Assembly (NCBI RefSeq): GCF_035046485.1
Contig: NC_085136.1
Coordinates: 222,708,853 to 222,772,852, forward strand
Length of the DNA: 64,000 nt
From: Aedes albopictus
Taxonomy: Eukaryota; Arthropoda; Insecta; Diptera; Culicidae
Direction of reading: 5' to 3'
The notes beneath the pieces are model-generated. The model did not search any database and had not been told where the DNA came from. It saw only the letters and a list, made by a program, of their open reading frames with translations. This document shows positions 24,402-35,766 of this stretch, piece by piece. A program made the translations under genes and the position numbers. Within the stretch, counting starts at the first letter, position 1. Each line of letters begins with the position of its first letter.

Positions 24402-27400
24402 ATGGAAGGACATCACGACAGACGGCCGGAGCAACTATGTAAAATATGCACCCTTCCGAGCTCAGAAAGCGCCCGCATGATAATTTGTGATCAGTGTCAA
24501 CGATGGGAACATTTCAGTTGTGCAGGTGTGAATGAATCTGCCCAAAATCGTTCATTCACCTGCAAATGTTGCCAGGAGGCATCTGCACCACCCAGTCGTT
24601 TTCTTAGGTCACGTACAAAAGATAATCGATCTACAAAAGGGTCCGTTGGTAAATCGGATATGGAGTTGGAGCCCAAATCAGGTAAGACGGCAGTGACGAA
24701 ATCTACCACCGATAAGGTCCCATCGGTGAGGAGCTGTAGCACTCGGTCATCCGCTGCAAGAAGACAGCTGGAGCTGGCTGAGGAAGAAGCCAGATTAAAG
24801 AAACAGGAACTGGAAGAGGAGGAAGAATTACAGAAGCGTGAACTCGAGGAGGAACATCGTCAGCTAGAGGAGAGGAAGAAGCTTCTGGAAGAAGAGTCGC
24901 GATTACGACAACGCAAGTTGGAGGCAGAAAAGGCACATCTAGTGAAACAGCAATCACTTCGTAGGGAGTCACTCGAAAAGAGGAACGAGATAGTCCTGCA
25001 GATATCAGAACGCGGCAGTGTTAGGAGTTCCGTGCCAAACTCGCGCGAAAAGGTGTCTGATTGGTTGAACGCACAACCCCCTTGTGGGAAGACCGGAGAG
25101 AATGTAGTGGGGAGCCCAGTCAATCCTCATTCTAAACTGGTTCCTCCGGCCCCGAAGGTGTCGAAGCTCAGTCAGTATAACCCAACGTTTGGGGAACTAT
25201 CTCACCAGAATACACAGCAACGGTCTGATGGACATCCTCCTCAGGGGTTGGATTTCGTACACATCTCCAATCCGAACTGTATCAATCTAAACACAGCAAG
25301 ACCTCCTCGATCAGCAGCCTATCCTGTGCCGCAGTGTCGAGCTTTTCATCCAGAAAGCGTTTCATCGACTATGGTCAGGGAACCATTTCATCGGTTCGTC
25401 TCAAATTCGGAACCAGTCCTTCGGGGATGTGCACCTCTCGTCGAATCGGTACTGTATCAGCCGTTTCCGAAACGGGAGACTCTCTCGCGTCGTGTTGCCG
25501 GTGTCACTAATTCCGAACCGCTACTGTGTCAACGACCAGCACCCTGGTGTCAGCCCATACAACACAGTTCCCCGCTGATTTCTGAGCCAATCATCCGACA
25601 GCATTCTCGCCCAGTGGTACTTCGTCCGTCCAGGGAAGAAACTTCAAGTCATCGCATCCGTCAAAACGGCGATTCAGGCGGCGATGTGAATAATCACCAC
25701 GAAAATTCATATAGTCGCGAGTCATCGACTGCCAGTAATCCTCCGCTACTCCGTGATGAGGTTGGCACTCTGAGCTCACAGCAAATCGCTGCCCGACAGG
25801 TGGTCGGAAAGGACTTGCCCTCCTTTGGCGGGAACCCAGCAGATTGGCCGATGTTCATAAGCAGCTTTGAACAGTCTACCATTGCTTGCGGGTACTCAAA
25901 CGCCGAAAATCTCGTTCGGCTCCAAAGGTGTCTCACTGGACCTGCGCGTGATGCGGTACGAAGCAGACTGCTGTTGCCAGCCAGTGTACCACATGTACTC
26001 GATACTCTACGAATGCTGTACGGACGACCTGAACTGCTAATCAGGTCCCTTCTCGAAAGTATTCGGAGAACGCCGGGTCCTAGGCACGATCGACCAGAAT
26101 CTATTCTGGAATTTGGACTGGCCGTCCAAAATTTCGTTGACCATCTTCAGGCCGCTCAGCAGAGAGAGCACCTGTCAAATCCTATGCTCATGCAGGAACT
26201 AGTGGAGAAACTACCAGGGCCCATGAAAATGGAATGGGCTGCATTCAAGAACCAGGAGAATCCAGTAACTATCCTAACCTTTGGAAAGTTCATGGGAAAA
26301 TTGGTTAGCGCTGCCAGTGAAGTAAGTTTCGAACTTCCTGGTTATCAAAAAATTCCAAGGAACGAGAAGCTACGAGGTAAGGAGAAAACAATGGCCGTAC
26401 AAACCCATACGTCCGGCGATGCTCCTACGACAAAACAAGTGACGCAGGTAGGGAATTCCCGCAAACCGGTTCGATCGTGTGGATCCTGTGGTCAGGAGGG
26501 ACATAAAATCTTCGAATGCAGTAAATTCAAAAACTTGGGCCTGGAGGAACGGTGGAAGATGGTACAAAGCAATGGGTGGTGCAGAACTTGTTTGAACAAC
26601 CACGGCAAGTGGCCATGTAAGTCATGGCAGGGATGCGGATTCGAAGGATGTCGCCTCAAACACCACACGCTTCTTCATTCTCCATCCTGTCCACCGAGTT
26701 CGTCCCATTCCGTGAACGTTTCGTCAAGCCAGTTCCCTTCCAGCGTTCAGCAGACGCTATTCCGTGTACTGCCAGTTGTACTCTACGGGAAGGAGAAAAG
26801 TGTAACCATATTTGCTTTCGTCGATGAAGGTTCACAGGTCACTATGCTGGAAGAGAAAGTGGCTAAGGAGCTCGGTGTTACGGGTCCTAGGAAACCACTC
26901 ACGCTACAATGGACGGGGAACGTTAAGCGTGACGAGCAGAAGTCTCAGGAAATTAACCTAGAGGTTTCTGGAAAAAACGGCAGTAACCGGTACGACCTTC
27001 GCCAGGTTCGTACGGTGAGCTGTCTAGTCTTGCCGGCTCAGCGGCTGCAGTACGGGGAGATGTGCTCTCGCTTTCCACATTTGAAAGGCCTCCCAATTGA
27101 CGACTATGAACTAGTCCAACCGAAGCTGTTGATCGGTTTGGACAACCTCCGCCTTGTAGTTCCCCTAAAATTGCGAGAAGGAGGGTTGTACGATCCCATA
27201 GCAGTTAAGTGTCGTCTCGGTTGGGGCATATACGGCAGTTCTCCTAAGCAACCAGTACCAAGAGCTGTGGTTAATTTTCACACTGCAGCGGCACCCAGTC
27301 CAGATGATCTGCTCAACGTTCAACTACGGGATTACTTCACGCTAGACGACTGTGGAATCTCTGGACCAGATTACAAACTAGATTCGGAGGACGACAGGAG

Positions 27401-28121
27401 GGCCAAACAACTTCTCGCTGAGACGACTCGGCGAACAACGTCCGGATTTGAGACAGGGCTGTTATGGAAAGTCGATGACCCAGACTTCCCGGACATATAC
27501 CCCATGGCACTCCGGCGGATGAAATCCTTGGAGAAAAGGCTGATGCGCGACCCATCTTTGATGCAGAAAGTTCAACAGCAGATAAGCGAATTCGAGAGGA
27601 AGGGTTACATACAGCGGGTGTGCGATGCAGAAATTCCCACCATTGATCCTCGAAAAACCTGGTTTCTACCCTTAGGGATCGCTATCAATCCTAAGAAACC
27701 AGACAAGATTCGGCTCATCTGGGATGCCGCAGCAAAGGTGGGTGGGGTATCATTTAACTCTCACCTGCTGACAGGTCCAGATCTCCTTACTCCACTGCCA
27801 AAAGTCCTCAGTGGGTTTCGTTTGTTTCCAGTGGCCGTTTCTGGCGATATCAGGGAGATGTTTCTTCAAATTAAACTACACGAAAAGGATCGAAGATCGC
27901 AAATGTTCGTTTTCCGCAACGCACCCGATCGTTCACCACAAATCTACAGTATAAACGTCACAACTTTTGGATCCACCTGCTCGCCATCTTCAGCACAATA
28001 TGTGAAGAATTTGAACGCTGAAGAGTTTGCCCGGGATCATCCAAGAGCCGCCACCGCTATTCAAGATCACCATTATGTAGATGATTATTTAGACAGCTTA
28101 GGACTACTCGTGAAGCCGTAG
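24402..28121 (+). CDS. BEL/Pao gag-protease-RT, with N-terminal PHD finger
   Basis: The open frame begins inside the LTR, so the start taken is the first ATG after it (24402), giving about 1239 residues. An N-terminal C4HC3 PHD-type finger starts with CKIC and runs through CDQCQRWEHFSC to CKCC. A strongly charged coiled coil follows (E/R/L-rich, around 24750-25000). Next come the gag core (KDLPSFGGNPADWPMFISSF), the zinc knuckle CGSCGQEGHKIFEC at about 26480, an aspartic protease with VDEGSQVTML at about 26820, and RT with WDAAAKVGGVSFNS and YVDDYLDS. The frame stops 11 codons after YVDD because of a frameshift near 28095. A PHD finger in BEL gag is known from some insect BEL elements and might steer chromatin association; that role is inference. 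Confidence 0.9.
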   Translation: MEGHHDRRPEQLCKICTLPSSESARMIICDQCQRWEHFSCAGVNESAQNRSFTCKCCQEASAPPSRFLRSRTKDNRSTKGSVGKSDMELEPKSGKTAVTKSTTDKVPSVRSCSTRSSAARRQLELAEEEARLKKQELEEEEELQKRELEEEHRQLEERKKLLEEESRLRQRKLEAEKAHLVKQQSLRRESLEKRNEIVLQISERGSVRSSVPNSREKVSDWLNAQPPCGKTGENVVGSPVNPHSKLVPPAPKVSKLSQYNPTFGELSHQNTQQRSDGHPPQGLDFVHISNPNCINLNTARPPRSAAYPVPQCRAFHPESVSSTMVREPFHRFVSNSEPVLRGCAPLVESVLYQPFPKRETLSRRVAGVTNSEPLLCQRPAPWCQPIQHSSPLISEPIIRQHSRPVVLRPSREETSSHRIRQNGDSGGDVNNHHENSYSRESSTASNPPLLRDEVGTLSSQQIAARQVVGKDLPSFGGNPADWPMFISSFEQSTIACGYSNAENLVRLQRCLTGPARDAVRSRLLLPASVPHVLDTLRMLYGRPELLIRSLLESIRRTPGPRHDRPESILEFGLAVQNFVDHLQAAQQREHLSNPMLMQELVEKLPGPMKMEWAAFKNQENPVTILTFGKFMGKLVSAASEVSFELPGYQKIPRNEKLRGKEKTMAVQTHTSGDAPTTKQVTQVGNSRKPVRSCGSCGQEGHKIFECSKFKNLGLEERWKMVQSNGWCRTCLNNHGKWPCKSWQGCGFEGCRLKHHTLLHSPSCPPSSSHSVNVSSSQFPSSVQQTLFRVLPVVLYGKEKSVTIFAFVDEGSQVTMLEEKVAKELGVTGPRKPLTLQWTGNVKRDEQKSQEINLEVSGKNGSNRYDLRQVRTVSCLVLPAQRLQYGEMCSRFPHLKGLPIDDYELVQPKLLIGLDNLRLVVPLKLREGGLYDPIAVKCRLGWGIYGSSPKQPVPRAVVNFHTAAAPSPDDLLNVQLRDYFTLDDCGISGPDYKLDSEDDRRAKQLLAETTRRTTSGFETGLLWKVDDPDFPDIYPMALRRMKSLEKRLMRDPSLMQKVQQQISEFERKGYIQRVCDAEIPTIDPRKTWFLPLGIAINPKKPDKIRLIWDAAAKVGGVSFNSHLLTGPDLLTPLPKVLSGFRLFPVAVSGDIREMFLQIKLHEKDRRSQMFVFRNAPDRSPQIYSINVTTFGSTCSPSSAQYVKNLNAEEFARDHPRAATAIQDHHYVDDYLDSLGLLVKP

Positions 28122-28872
28122 AAGTGGTCAATGACGTGAAATACGTGCACTCAAAGGGAGGATTCGAAATACGAAACTTTCGGTCTAACGAAGAGGAGGT
28201 GCTGTGGGGAATTGGTGAACCAAAATAAGAAGGATCGAAGGCCCTGGCTCTTGTGCGAGCGGAAACAACTGAGTCCGTTCTCGGAATGAAATGGATGCCT
28301 AGCAACGATGTCTTCACCTATACCTTCGCGATGCGCCGTGACCTGCAGCCGATTCTTGAGGACGATCACACGCCGACAAAGCGAGAAGTTCTTAAGGTAA
28401 TAATGAGCCTGTTTGACCCCTTAGGCTTTGTTTCGTTTTTTCTCATACATGGCAAAATGATGATGCAGGACGTGTGGGCGACGGGAATAGACTGGGACGA
28501 TCAAATCAGCGAAGAACTCTATCTCCGTTGGCGACGATGGATACAGTACTTTCCGCAATTGGACACACTACGAATACCGCGGTGCTACTTCGGCACGCCA
28601 TTCCCGGAAAACTTCGACCGAATTGAGCTTCACGTACTCGTTGATGCCAGCGACACTGCCTACGCCTGCGTGGCCTATTACCGCTTGGAGACTGAAAGCG
28701 GAATACGGCTGGCTTTGATTTGCGCCAAAACCAAGGTGGCGCCAGTAAAAGTTCAGTCAGTTCCCCGCTTGGAATTGAAAGCCGCAGTCCTTGGATCCCG
28801 TGTTTTGGAAACAATCCAAGGTTACCACACATAGCCGATCAGCAGAAGAGTTCTCTGGAGCGATTCCAGCAC
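28122..28872 (+). pseudogene. BEL/Pao pol middle part (RT thumb to RNase H), interrupted
   Basis: The polyprotein continues in a different frame from about 28095: text such as VEVVNDVKYVHSKGGFEIRN is followed by a TAA at about 28226. The open segment 28253-28834 then gives LGMKWMPSNDVFTYTF, FDPLGFVSFFLIHGK and the RNase H start HVLVDASDTAYACVAYYR. It ends at a TAG (about 28832), after which the RNase H motif [10 protein letters not shown] continues in the same frame. There is therefore one frameshift and two stops in about 750 bp. Confidence 0.85.
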
Positions 28873-28873
28873 C

Positions 28874-30778
28874 GTGTTGGCCTGGATACGATCCGAACAC
28901 CGACGTTTCAACAAATTTGTAGCCGTGCGAGTAGGTGAGATTCTTACAACAACCAACGCAAGGGAATGGAGATGGGTCCCTTCGGGATGGAATGTCGCTG
29001 ATATGGGTACGAAGTGGAAAAACGGGCCAGATTTCTCGCCTTCCAACCCATGGTTCCACGGTCCTTCATTCCTACATCAACCAGAAGAATACTGGCCTGA
29101 GCAAGTTCAGTATACAACTACGATCGAAGAACTGCGAGCAAGCAACACTCACATCACTGCTACACCGTTAATTGATGTCTCGAGATTCAGCAATTGGACT
29201 CGATTGCAGCGCGCAATGGCCTTTGCGCTCCGATTCATCGACAATGCTCGTCTCAAAAGTAAGGGTTTAACACTGCAGTTAGGAGTTCTTCAGCAGGAGG
29301 AACTCAAGCGTGCCGAGGAAACGCTCTGGAAGGTGGCACAAGCGGAAGCCTTCCCTGAAGAAATTTCGATTCTTTCAACAACGCAAGGGTCTCCAACAGC
29401 TCGTCATGGACGCGTGTCGAAATCAAGTCTAATTTACAAAAAATGGCCCTACCTCGATCAGCGAGGAGTACTGCGGATGCGGGGTCGGATCGGAGCGGCA
29501 ACCTTCGCACCAATGGAAGCTAAGTATCCCGCCATCCTCCCTAGACAACACCCAATCACATTTCTAGTTACTGACTGGTATCATCGCCGCTATCGCCATG
29601 CCAATCGTGAGATCGTTACCAACGAAATGCGCCAACGATTTGAGGTCTCCAAACTGCGTTCGCTGGTCGAAAAAGTTTCGAAGAAGTGTATGATGTGCCG
29701 TGTCATAAAAGCAATGCCTGACCCTCCTGTAATGGCTCCACTTCCCGAGGCCAGACTCCAGCCGTACGTACGACCATTCACGTACGTTGGACTTGACTAC
29801 TTCGGACCGGTGTTAGTCAAAGTCGGCCGTAGTCTTGTGAAAAGGTGGATCGCACTTTTTACATGTCTCACCGTGCGGGCGGTACACTTGGAGGTTGTTC
29901 ACAGTTTGTCTACGGAATCATGTGTTATGGCTGTGCGCCGTTTCATTTCGCGACGTGGTTCACCAGCTGAGTTCCACTCGGACAATGGAACCTGTTTTCA
30001 AGGCGCTAGCAAAGAGCTGGATCGGGAGCATGTACGAGCTAGAAACGACGCTTTAGCTGCAGTGTTCACGAGTACGACCACTCGATGGCGTTTCATTCCC
30101 CCCTCATCGCCGCATATGGGAGGAGCGTGGGAAAGGTTGGTGCGATCGGTGAAGGTGGCCATAGGAGCTATCATCGATGCCCCTCGCAGACCCGACGACG
30201 AGACGTTGGAAACAATTTTGTTCGAAGCCGAAGCGATGATCAATTCGCGACCGCTCACCTACATCCCTCTCGAATCCGCGGACCAAGAAGCGCTAACCCC
30301 TAACCATTTCTTGTTAGGATCTTCTAATGGTTATAAGGTACATTCGGACGAAGTAGTCGAAGGGTCAGCGATTCTACGGAGCAGTTGGAAGTTAGCACAG
30401 GCTATCACCAATGGATTTTGGTCAAGGTGGGTTAAGGAGTATCTTCCCGTAATCACACGAAGGGGAAAGTGGTTCAAGGAAGCACGGGACTTAGTCGTCG
30501 GAGATTTGGTGATGATAGTAGGAGGAACGGCGAGGGACCAGTGGATCCGAGGACGTGTGAAGGAAGTGTTTCCAGGACGGGATGGGCGAGTGAGACAAGC
30601 ATTGGTTCGAACAGCATCAGGAATTCTACGGAGACCAGCAACGAAGTTGGCGATGCTCGACGTTATGGAGGTCGGTAAACCTGGGCATGGAGTTCCAGAA
30701 GACCAGGAGATTCACCAGGGTTTACGGGAGGGGGGATGTCACGACGAGCCCCCCCGTTGCAGCTCAACTGTGGCCTAG
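28874..30778 (+). CDS. BEL/Pao integrase region
   Basis: A 634-residue open frame that enters through the end of RNase H ([14 protein letters not shown]). The zinc-binding HHCC segment is [12 protein letters not shown] with [15 protein letters not shown]. The DDE core shows [20 protein letters not shown] and [12 protein letters not shown]. The C-terminal region includes [13 protein letters not shown] and [10 protein letters not shown], standard for BEL/Pao. The last 14 or so codons run into the 3' LTR. The frame agrees with 28253-28834, so only the two stops and the upstream shift separate it from the rest. Confidence 0.9.
   Translation: MLAWIRSEHRRFNKFVAVRVGEILTTTNAREWRWVPSGWNVADMGTKWKNGPDFSPSNPWFHGPSFLHQPEEYWPEQVQYTTTIEELRASNTHITATPLIDVSRFSNWTRLQRAMAFALRFIDNARLKSKGLTLQLGVLQQEELKRAEETLWKVAQAEAFPEEISILSTTQGSPTARHGRVSKSSLIYKKWPYLDQRGVLRMRGRIGAATFAPMEAKYPAILPRQHPITFLVTDWYHRRYRHANREIVTNEMRQRFEVSKLRSLVEKVSKKCMMCRVIKAMPDPPVMAPLPEARLQPYVRPFTYVGLDYFGPVLVKVGRSLVKRWIALFTCLTVRAVHLEVVHSLSTESCVMAVRRFISRRGSPAEFHSDNGTCFQGASKELDREHVRARNDALAAVFTSTTTRWRFIPPSSPHMGGAWERLVRSVKVAIGAIIDAPRRPDDETLETILFEAEAMINSRPLTYIPLESADQEALTPNHFLLGSSNGYKVHSDEVVEGSAILRSSWKLAQAITNGFWSRWVKEYLPVITRRGKWFKEARDLVVGDLVMIVGGTARDQWIRGRVKEVFPGRDGRVRQALVRTASGILRRPATKLAMLDVMEVGKPGHGVPEDQEIHQGLREGGCHDEPPRCSSTVA
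30724..30736 (+). other. Polypurine tract of the BEL/Pao element
   Basis: The run acgggaggggggga sits directly against the 3' LTR. Confidence 0.75.
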
Positions 30779-31404
30779 TCATTTTGACCGGTCAACAGTG
30801 GTCGCGATCGGTGTTCTGCTGTCACTGATGACTTGCAATGAGATGCGAATAGACGTCACCGAAAGGGAACGATGATTTGCAAGATTGAAGATTGTTGATC
30901 GTATTTCTAAAACTAATTCCATTCTAAGCATTAAAACATACATTATTAAGTTCAAAATACCTATAAGCTAAAGTTGTTCTAGTAATCCATAAGTGAATTC
31001 AAACTAATTAACTATTCAATCGTCAGGTAAACACATGCAATTACGAATAATGAATTAGATTGTTATACCTACTTACTCTAAACTATAGGGAAACTAGAAC
31101 CCAGCCCCTGTTAGAACTTAAACATCTAAACATACAAGTACACCTAAAACAACCCGTAAGTACTCAAAATTGATGAATAGTTAAACAGCCTAAATAATGT
31201 TTATTTAAAAACAGAAATCAACTGCGATTGGCCGATAAGTCGTGATACGATCTCGACATCTAAGGTTCAGCTAAAAATGTAAGTTCTTCTTCCTCTTTTC
31301 TTCAGAAAATTAATTATTAAACTTGTTTTAGCTTAAAGCTTACTCCCACCAACATTTGGCTTTCGGTTTGCTTGAAAGAAGTTGAAACTCCACCCATCAC
31401 AACA
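30737..31404 (+). repeat. 3' LTR of the BEL/Pao element
   Basis: 668 bp, same length and apparently same sequence as the 5' LTR; followed by the GTTACC target duplication. Confidence 0.93.
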
Positions 31405-31633
31405 GTTACCATTTCGTGCAAAAGATAGAAAATCGAGATCTGTAAACCAAATGTTAAAAAATGGAAGTTGCACAAAACGGTCATGAAATATAAGACAGTG
31501 GAATATAAAATATCTAATAAATGAAACATTTCTTTAACAAACATTTTGGAAATTACTGTATCGATAAGAAAAGATGTTTCTCTAGCATCCAAAGTTATTT
31601 TGGCCGGAAAAAATGTCAAGAACCATCATTAAA

Positions 31634-32127
31634 CCCGAGCAGAGGAGAATAGCAAACTGATAACAATAGAATAACACAGCCTGTTTTTATATCATAATTT
31701 GTTATTGTTAACTTATCAAAATATACCTTTTTAATAACATTTTTTGTTGAACCAATCTTGTTTTGTTATGTTGAAGTATTGTGATATATCCACAAGATAA
31801 CATTTCAATAATATATGTTGATATAGAACAAGTTTAGTTATTGTTCTGCTATAGAAAATATACAAATATATGATGAAGAATAACACAACAGTAACAAGTT
31901 CACAAATTTCCTGTTATTAAGTTGTAATTGGTCTAACAAAACATGATATTGAATTAGTCTTACAGGAACATTTTTTGTTATGACATTTGTTATTTTGCCG
32001 CTTATGACAGACAAGTTCATAACATGATATGTTATGCTAATAACATAAAAAATACTGATTCCATCATACAGTTATTGGGCCAAAAGAACATATTTTATTA
32101 TGCTGTTGATATTTTCTTCTGCTCGGG
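31634..32127. mobile_element. 494-bp MITE with CCCGAGCAGA ends
   Basis: The left end reads CCCGAGCAGAGGAGAA and the inverse of the right end reads CCCGAGCAGAAGAAAA. AAA flanks both ends, possibly a short target duplication. The interior is AT-rich with repeated taacaa and tgttat words and has no coding capacity. Confidence 0.6.
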
Positions 32128-33436
32128 AAAGCCTTCATAATGCAAGAAAAAAGTAGCAAAATTTTGAACAACATTAGCTGAAACAAACGTAAAACAAACT
32201 AATATCTCAACAACTGTTTATTACATTCGCTTTGATAGTTTGACAAGCTTTGCCATCTGAAGGATAGGAAGACCTGCAGAAAAAACTTAGTTGTAATGAA
32301 ATGTGTTTGTAAACGCTAAGAAACTGCATTTAAGTCCTTACGTTGCATAGAAAAACCTTGAAAAAATAAGAAAGTTGATCTCATCAAAATGCTATGGAAA
32401 TGGCCTCATGAATTTTTCCCAGGTTTTGATGACGGCATTTCTTAGACAAGCTATTGAGGTAGTGAATCCGATAAGGAGTAAGAAAATTTTTGGAATTTAG
32501 TGAGAAATAGTGTTGAAAACACCCTTGTGAAAACACCAATTGTGAAAACAATTGGTTAAAATCATTAAAACACATCTTTCCATTAGAAAAACAAAGTGTG
32601 TGTGTGAAAAACAAAAATTCAGGCAAGGAATTACTCAAGAAATGCACTCGCGTTTGATTTTTCTTGACCGCTGTAGATATGGAGCTGAAAACAAATGACA
32701 AACCAAATAGAGCCTGCTGTGTAAAATTGCAAAGGAAACTAATGCACTGAACGGAAATTCCTTGTGCGATTCCGTTTGTGGTCCATACCAAGCAAATTTT
32801 GTACGTATCGAGATTGACCAAGAATTTCTAGCGATCTGCGTTCGACCCATCTGATCATTGCAGTCATACCCACATAATGCCAGACGCGAAAATTATGAAC
32901 AGTTTCTTACAAGTGGAGCCGTCCACGTGCGCGTTCTAAGCATTTGAATATGGGTTTATTGCTTAGCAAGCTTCGAAATACATTTAACCTGGGCACAAAC
33001 CTACAGTGGCGCACTCTACCGGAATAACATTGTACTACATGATTATCGAAATTATTACCTCTTTTGTTAATGTATTAGTGATGGTCGGCTTCCAAAGAAT
33101 ACGTAACCAAACTGTTTGCTTGAATTTTATTAATTAATTACACTTCTCCATGGTTTTAAATAGCAAAAGCAACAAATCCATTTTTTTTCAAATATTTTTT
33201 TACACTGAATTTATGTTTCGGCATCCTTGGACGCGTTGTTTGTACTGTCAGCGTACCTCATTTGTTATTGCCTCGTTGACCCGAGCTCGAAATTACAAAT
33301 ACTATGAGCATGCATCTCTATACGGTGCAACAAACCAAAAATTACTGATAAACCACCGCAAACAACTTCTTTATTGCTATGAGGTAGTATTCTTTTCTGT
33401 TTAAGAAAATTATTAAATAACTCTGGCTGCGTATTT
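32128..33436. other. Intergenic, nothing recognised
   Basis: AT-rich sequence upstream of the second NIT2-like gene. Open frames of up to about 145 codons (minus, 32384-32821) show no family resemblance. It may contain upstream control regions that cannot be read by eye. Confidence 0.4.
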
Positions 33437-33451
33437 TGATAAGAGATCAGT
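33437..33451 (+). promoter_or_regulatory. Candidate GATA site and initiator of NIT2-like paralog 2
   Basis: TGATAA (33437-33442) is followed four bases later by ATCAGT (33446-33451), which fits the arthropod initiator TCAGT. The start codon is 33 bp downstream. Paralog 3 has an ATCAGT in a similar place. Confidence 0.4.
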
Positions 33452-33483
33452 TTGTTACGAATCTACCCAGAGGAATGATCAAA

Positions 33484-34386
33484 ATGGCAAGAGGTTTGTA
33501 CGTTAATCTCCTCATTTACATACTCATTCAACATCTATAATCCGTAGCCGGCTTTCGAATCGCTCTACTGCAGCTGAAAGTAGGACCTAATAAATCCCAG
33601 AATGTGGCCAATGCGCTCACCCGAATCAGATCGGCGGTCAAGGATGACGGAGCCCGGGTCGTAGCCCTTCCGGAGTGCTTCAACTCGCCGTATGGAACGC
33701 AACACTTTGCCGAGTATGCCGAGGAAGTCCCAAGTGGTGAAACTAGCCGCAGTTTGTCAGCAATCGCCAAGGAACTGGGAATCTATCTCATTGGTGGAAC
33801 CATTCCAGAGAGAAATCCCACAGAGAACAAAATCTACAACACTTGTACGGTATGGTCGCCTGAGGGCGACCTAATGGCAACTTACAGGAAAATCCACCTG
33901 TTTGACATCAACATCCCCGGTGGAATAACATTCCGTGAGTCGGACGTCCTCACAGGAGGTAGTGATTTGGCCATTGTTCCCATCGATGGTGCCAAAATCG
34001 GAATCGGCATTTGCTACGACATTCGGTTCGATGAGTTGGCTCGGCTTTACCGGAACAAAGGATGCGATATGCTGATTTTCCCGGGTGCGTTCAACATGAA
34101 AACGGGACCGTTGCATTGGGAGCTGCTCGCGCGTGCCAGGGCCAATGACACTCAGTCGTACGTGGCGACTATTTCACCGGCTAGAGATGCGGGAGCGGGT
34201 TATGTTGCATGGGGGCATTCGATGGTGGTGGATCCGTGGGCGCAAGTGGTTGCATCGGCCAAGGAAGGCGAAGAAACGGTGCTGGCCGATTTGGAGTTTG
34301 CGAAAGTGGACGAAGTGCGGGCGCAGATTCCGATTTTCAGCCAAAGAAGGACGGATTTGTACGATACGGAACAGCAGAAAAGTTGA
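33484..34386 (+). CDS. Nit2: NIT2/omega-amidase, canonical-like paralog 2
   Basis: The most canonical NIT2 of the four. The long open frame starts without a usable ATG, but a short first exon fixes this: ATG at 33484, 10-bp exon to 33493, a 54-bp intron with GTTTGT donor and CCGTAG acceptor (33494-33547), then exon 2 from 33548. The protein is about 282 residues and starts MARAGFRIALLQLKV, matching the family N-terminus. The triad is Glu46 in LPECFNSPYG, Lys in YRKIHLFD and Cys in GIGICYDIRF. Other family text is intact: GGTIPE, INIPGGITFRES, ARANDTQSYVATISPARD, YVAWGHSMVVDPW. Expected role: cytosolic or mitochondrial omega-amidase that closes the glutamine transaminase pathway, giving 2-oxoglutarate and ammonia. 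It lacks the intron after the catalytic Lys found in paralogs 1 and 4. An AATAAA lies at about 34469. The first exon is inferred; the rest is secure. Confidence 0.92.
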
Positions 34387-34632
34387 ATGGTTGTTGGTTT
34401 GGGAACGTTACTTTGTTACGATGAAAGAAGAAAGCACGTTCATGGATTTTGATGTAATATGCATTTTGAATAAATATTTGTAATTGTTTTTGCATTTCTT
34501 ATCGTTCTTGACCATGTTTGTTTTCCTAAAAACGCTCATAGAAGTTAGATCCAGTAAATAGTTCTTGTGACTGATAGTATAACCGATACATAGTTAGAAC
34601 AGTCATACTATGCACCGTTCTGTATTTAGAAT
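34387..34632. other. 3' flank of paralog 2 with polyadenylation signal
   Basis: AATAAA at about 34469 serves as the likely 3' end signal. The last 8 bases (TTTAGAAT, 34625-34632) are the left target duplication of the next element. Confidence 0.55.
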
Positions 34633-34646
34633 CAGTGGCGTAGCTA

Positions 34647-35090
34647 CACAGCAAATAATTTTGTAATATCCAGGCGCGTATTTTCTGGTGATGTATTCAT
34701 TTTCGAACGTAATCTCACTCGGTTACATCGTTTTCCAACAATTATCACACTCACCATGCACACCCTGGTTGGCACCGGAAAGTATCAACAAACCCATTCC
34801 AGCAGATACCTAGAAGTAGTATCATATTTATCACCTTTCTTCTAACTTGGTGAAATAGCTGAGAGGTAAGGGATACGCCTCACAATCAACGGATCAGTGT
34901 ACGAATCCACGCCAATATTTTACTTATATACGATTCATCTAAAGATCCGGTTCTAGCGATTGCCAGACCCACTCTCAAGCTGCGGCGGCTCATTTGTTGC
35001 ATGAAAATGATGTAATTGTTTACATCACTTTTACGACGCGACTGATGTGCAGCGAAAATGATGTGATATCACAAGATTTTTTTTGCTGTG
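34647..35090 (+). mobile_element. 444-bp TA-flanked MITE with tRNA-like core, copy 1
   Basis: Ends are CACAGCAAA and its inverse TTTGCTGTG; TA flanks both ends (34645-34646 and 35091-35092). It splits the left end of hAT-like copy A: the words on either side join into the uninterrupted end seen in copy B. The middle (about 34847-34915) contains an A-box-like TAGCTGAGAGG and a B-box-like TGTACGAATCC, resembling a tRNA gene of about 70 bp. Confidence 0.8.
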
Positions 35091-35431
35091 TAGGAATTTG
35101 GGGGCCCAGTGTGGAATCAAATTTGTGACCCCCAGGATACATCCTGGAATTCCATCAATGGGGGTAAGATTTTTTTCTAAGATTTATGTCGATTTTTTTT
35201 TTCAACAATATTTTTAAGAATTGCGCCAAGTAATCTTTGACGAATTAGGAAAAGATTGTTCTACCGTTAAAAAAAATCTCTCTTGGAGAATAATTTGTCT
35301 TCAAGAATATTTTAAGTGGTTAATGCATGAATATCAGCACCTCTCTGAGGATTCATCTAGAAGATCATCCATAGAATTCTTAAGAAGTTCTAGAAAAAAA
35401 TACTACAAAAAATCTGCAATTACATCTCTAG

Positions 35432-35580
35432 CGTGCGCAGCTTTTTCTTTTTTCTCACTCACTCGTAAACAAACACGAGAAAGAAGCAGATATAAGAGGG
35501 GGTACTTTGCCCCCTCTTTTATCTCCCTCTTTCTTGTGTGTTTCAAAAAGAACGAGCGAAAAGAAAAAGTTGTGCACGCA
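35432..35580. repeat. Fold-back repeat with ~70-bp arms
   Basis: The left arm from gcgtgcgcagctttttc to ataagagggg pairs with the right arm from cccctcttttat to gaaaaagttgtgcacgc, with some mismatches; the loop is gtactttg. A small fold-back MITE is likely. Confidence 0.6.
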
Positions 35581-35766
35581 AGTGAATTACATTGAAATTC
35601 CGTCGGTGGAAGAGAAGTGCTTCTAAAATTTCTTAAAACATTCCTCCATGATTTCTTTCAGGAGATCCTCCAAATATTCCTTTGACGGGTTTTCCACAGA
35701 AGTTAAGTATTTCTCCATAGATTCTTCAAGGATTTCTCAATTATTCTCTCACATAACTCTTTCATA

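Larger units (their letters stand above)
23697..31410 (+). mobile_element. Complete BEL/Pao LTR retrotransposon
   Basis: The element spans 23703-31404 (about 7.7 kb), flanked by GTTACC on both sides (23697-23702 and 31405-31410), a 5-6 bp target duplication. The LTRs are both 668 bp, start TGTCAC, end CACAACA, and look identical. Between them is a polyprotein in BEL/Pao order: PHD finger, coiled coil, gag, zinc knuckle, protease, RT, RNase H, integrase. A polypurine tract ends the internal region. The pol part contains one frameshift and two in-frame stops, so this copy is not autonomous even though its LTRs imply recent insertion. Confidence 0.93.

Noticed and set aside
33150..33404. 84-codon open frame upstream of paralog 2
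   Set aside because: Composition is not protein-like and nothing links it to the nitrilase gene.
35221..35595. 124-codon plus-strand open frame in hAT-like copy A
   Set aside because: It crosses the degenerate array and a fold-back; no domain and no counterpart in copy B.
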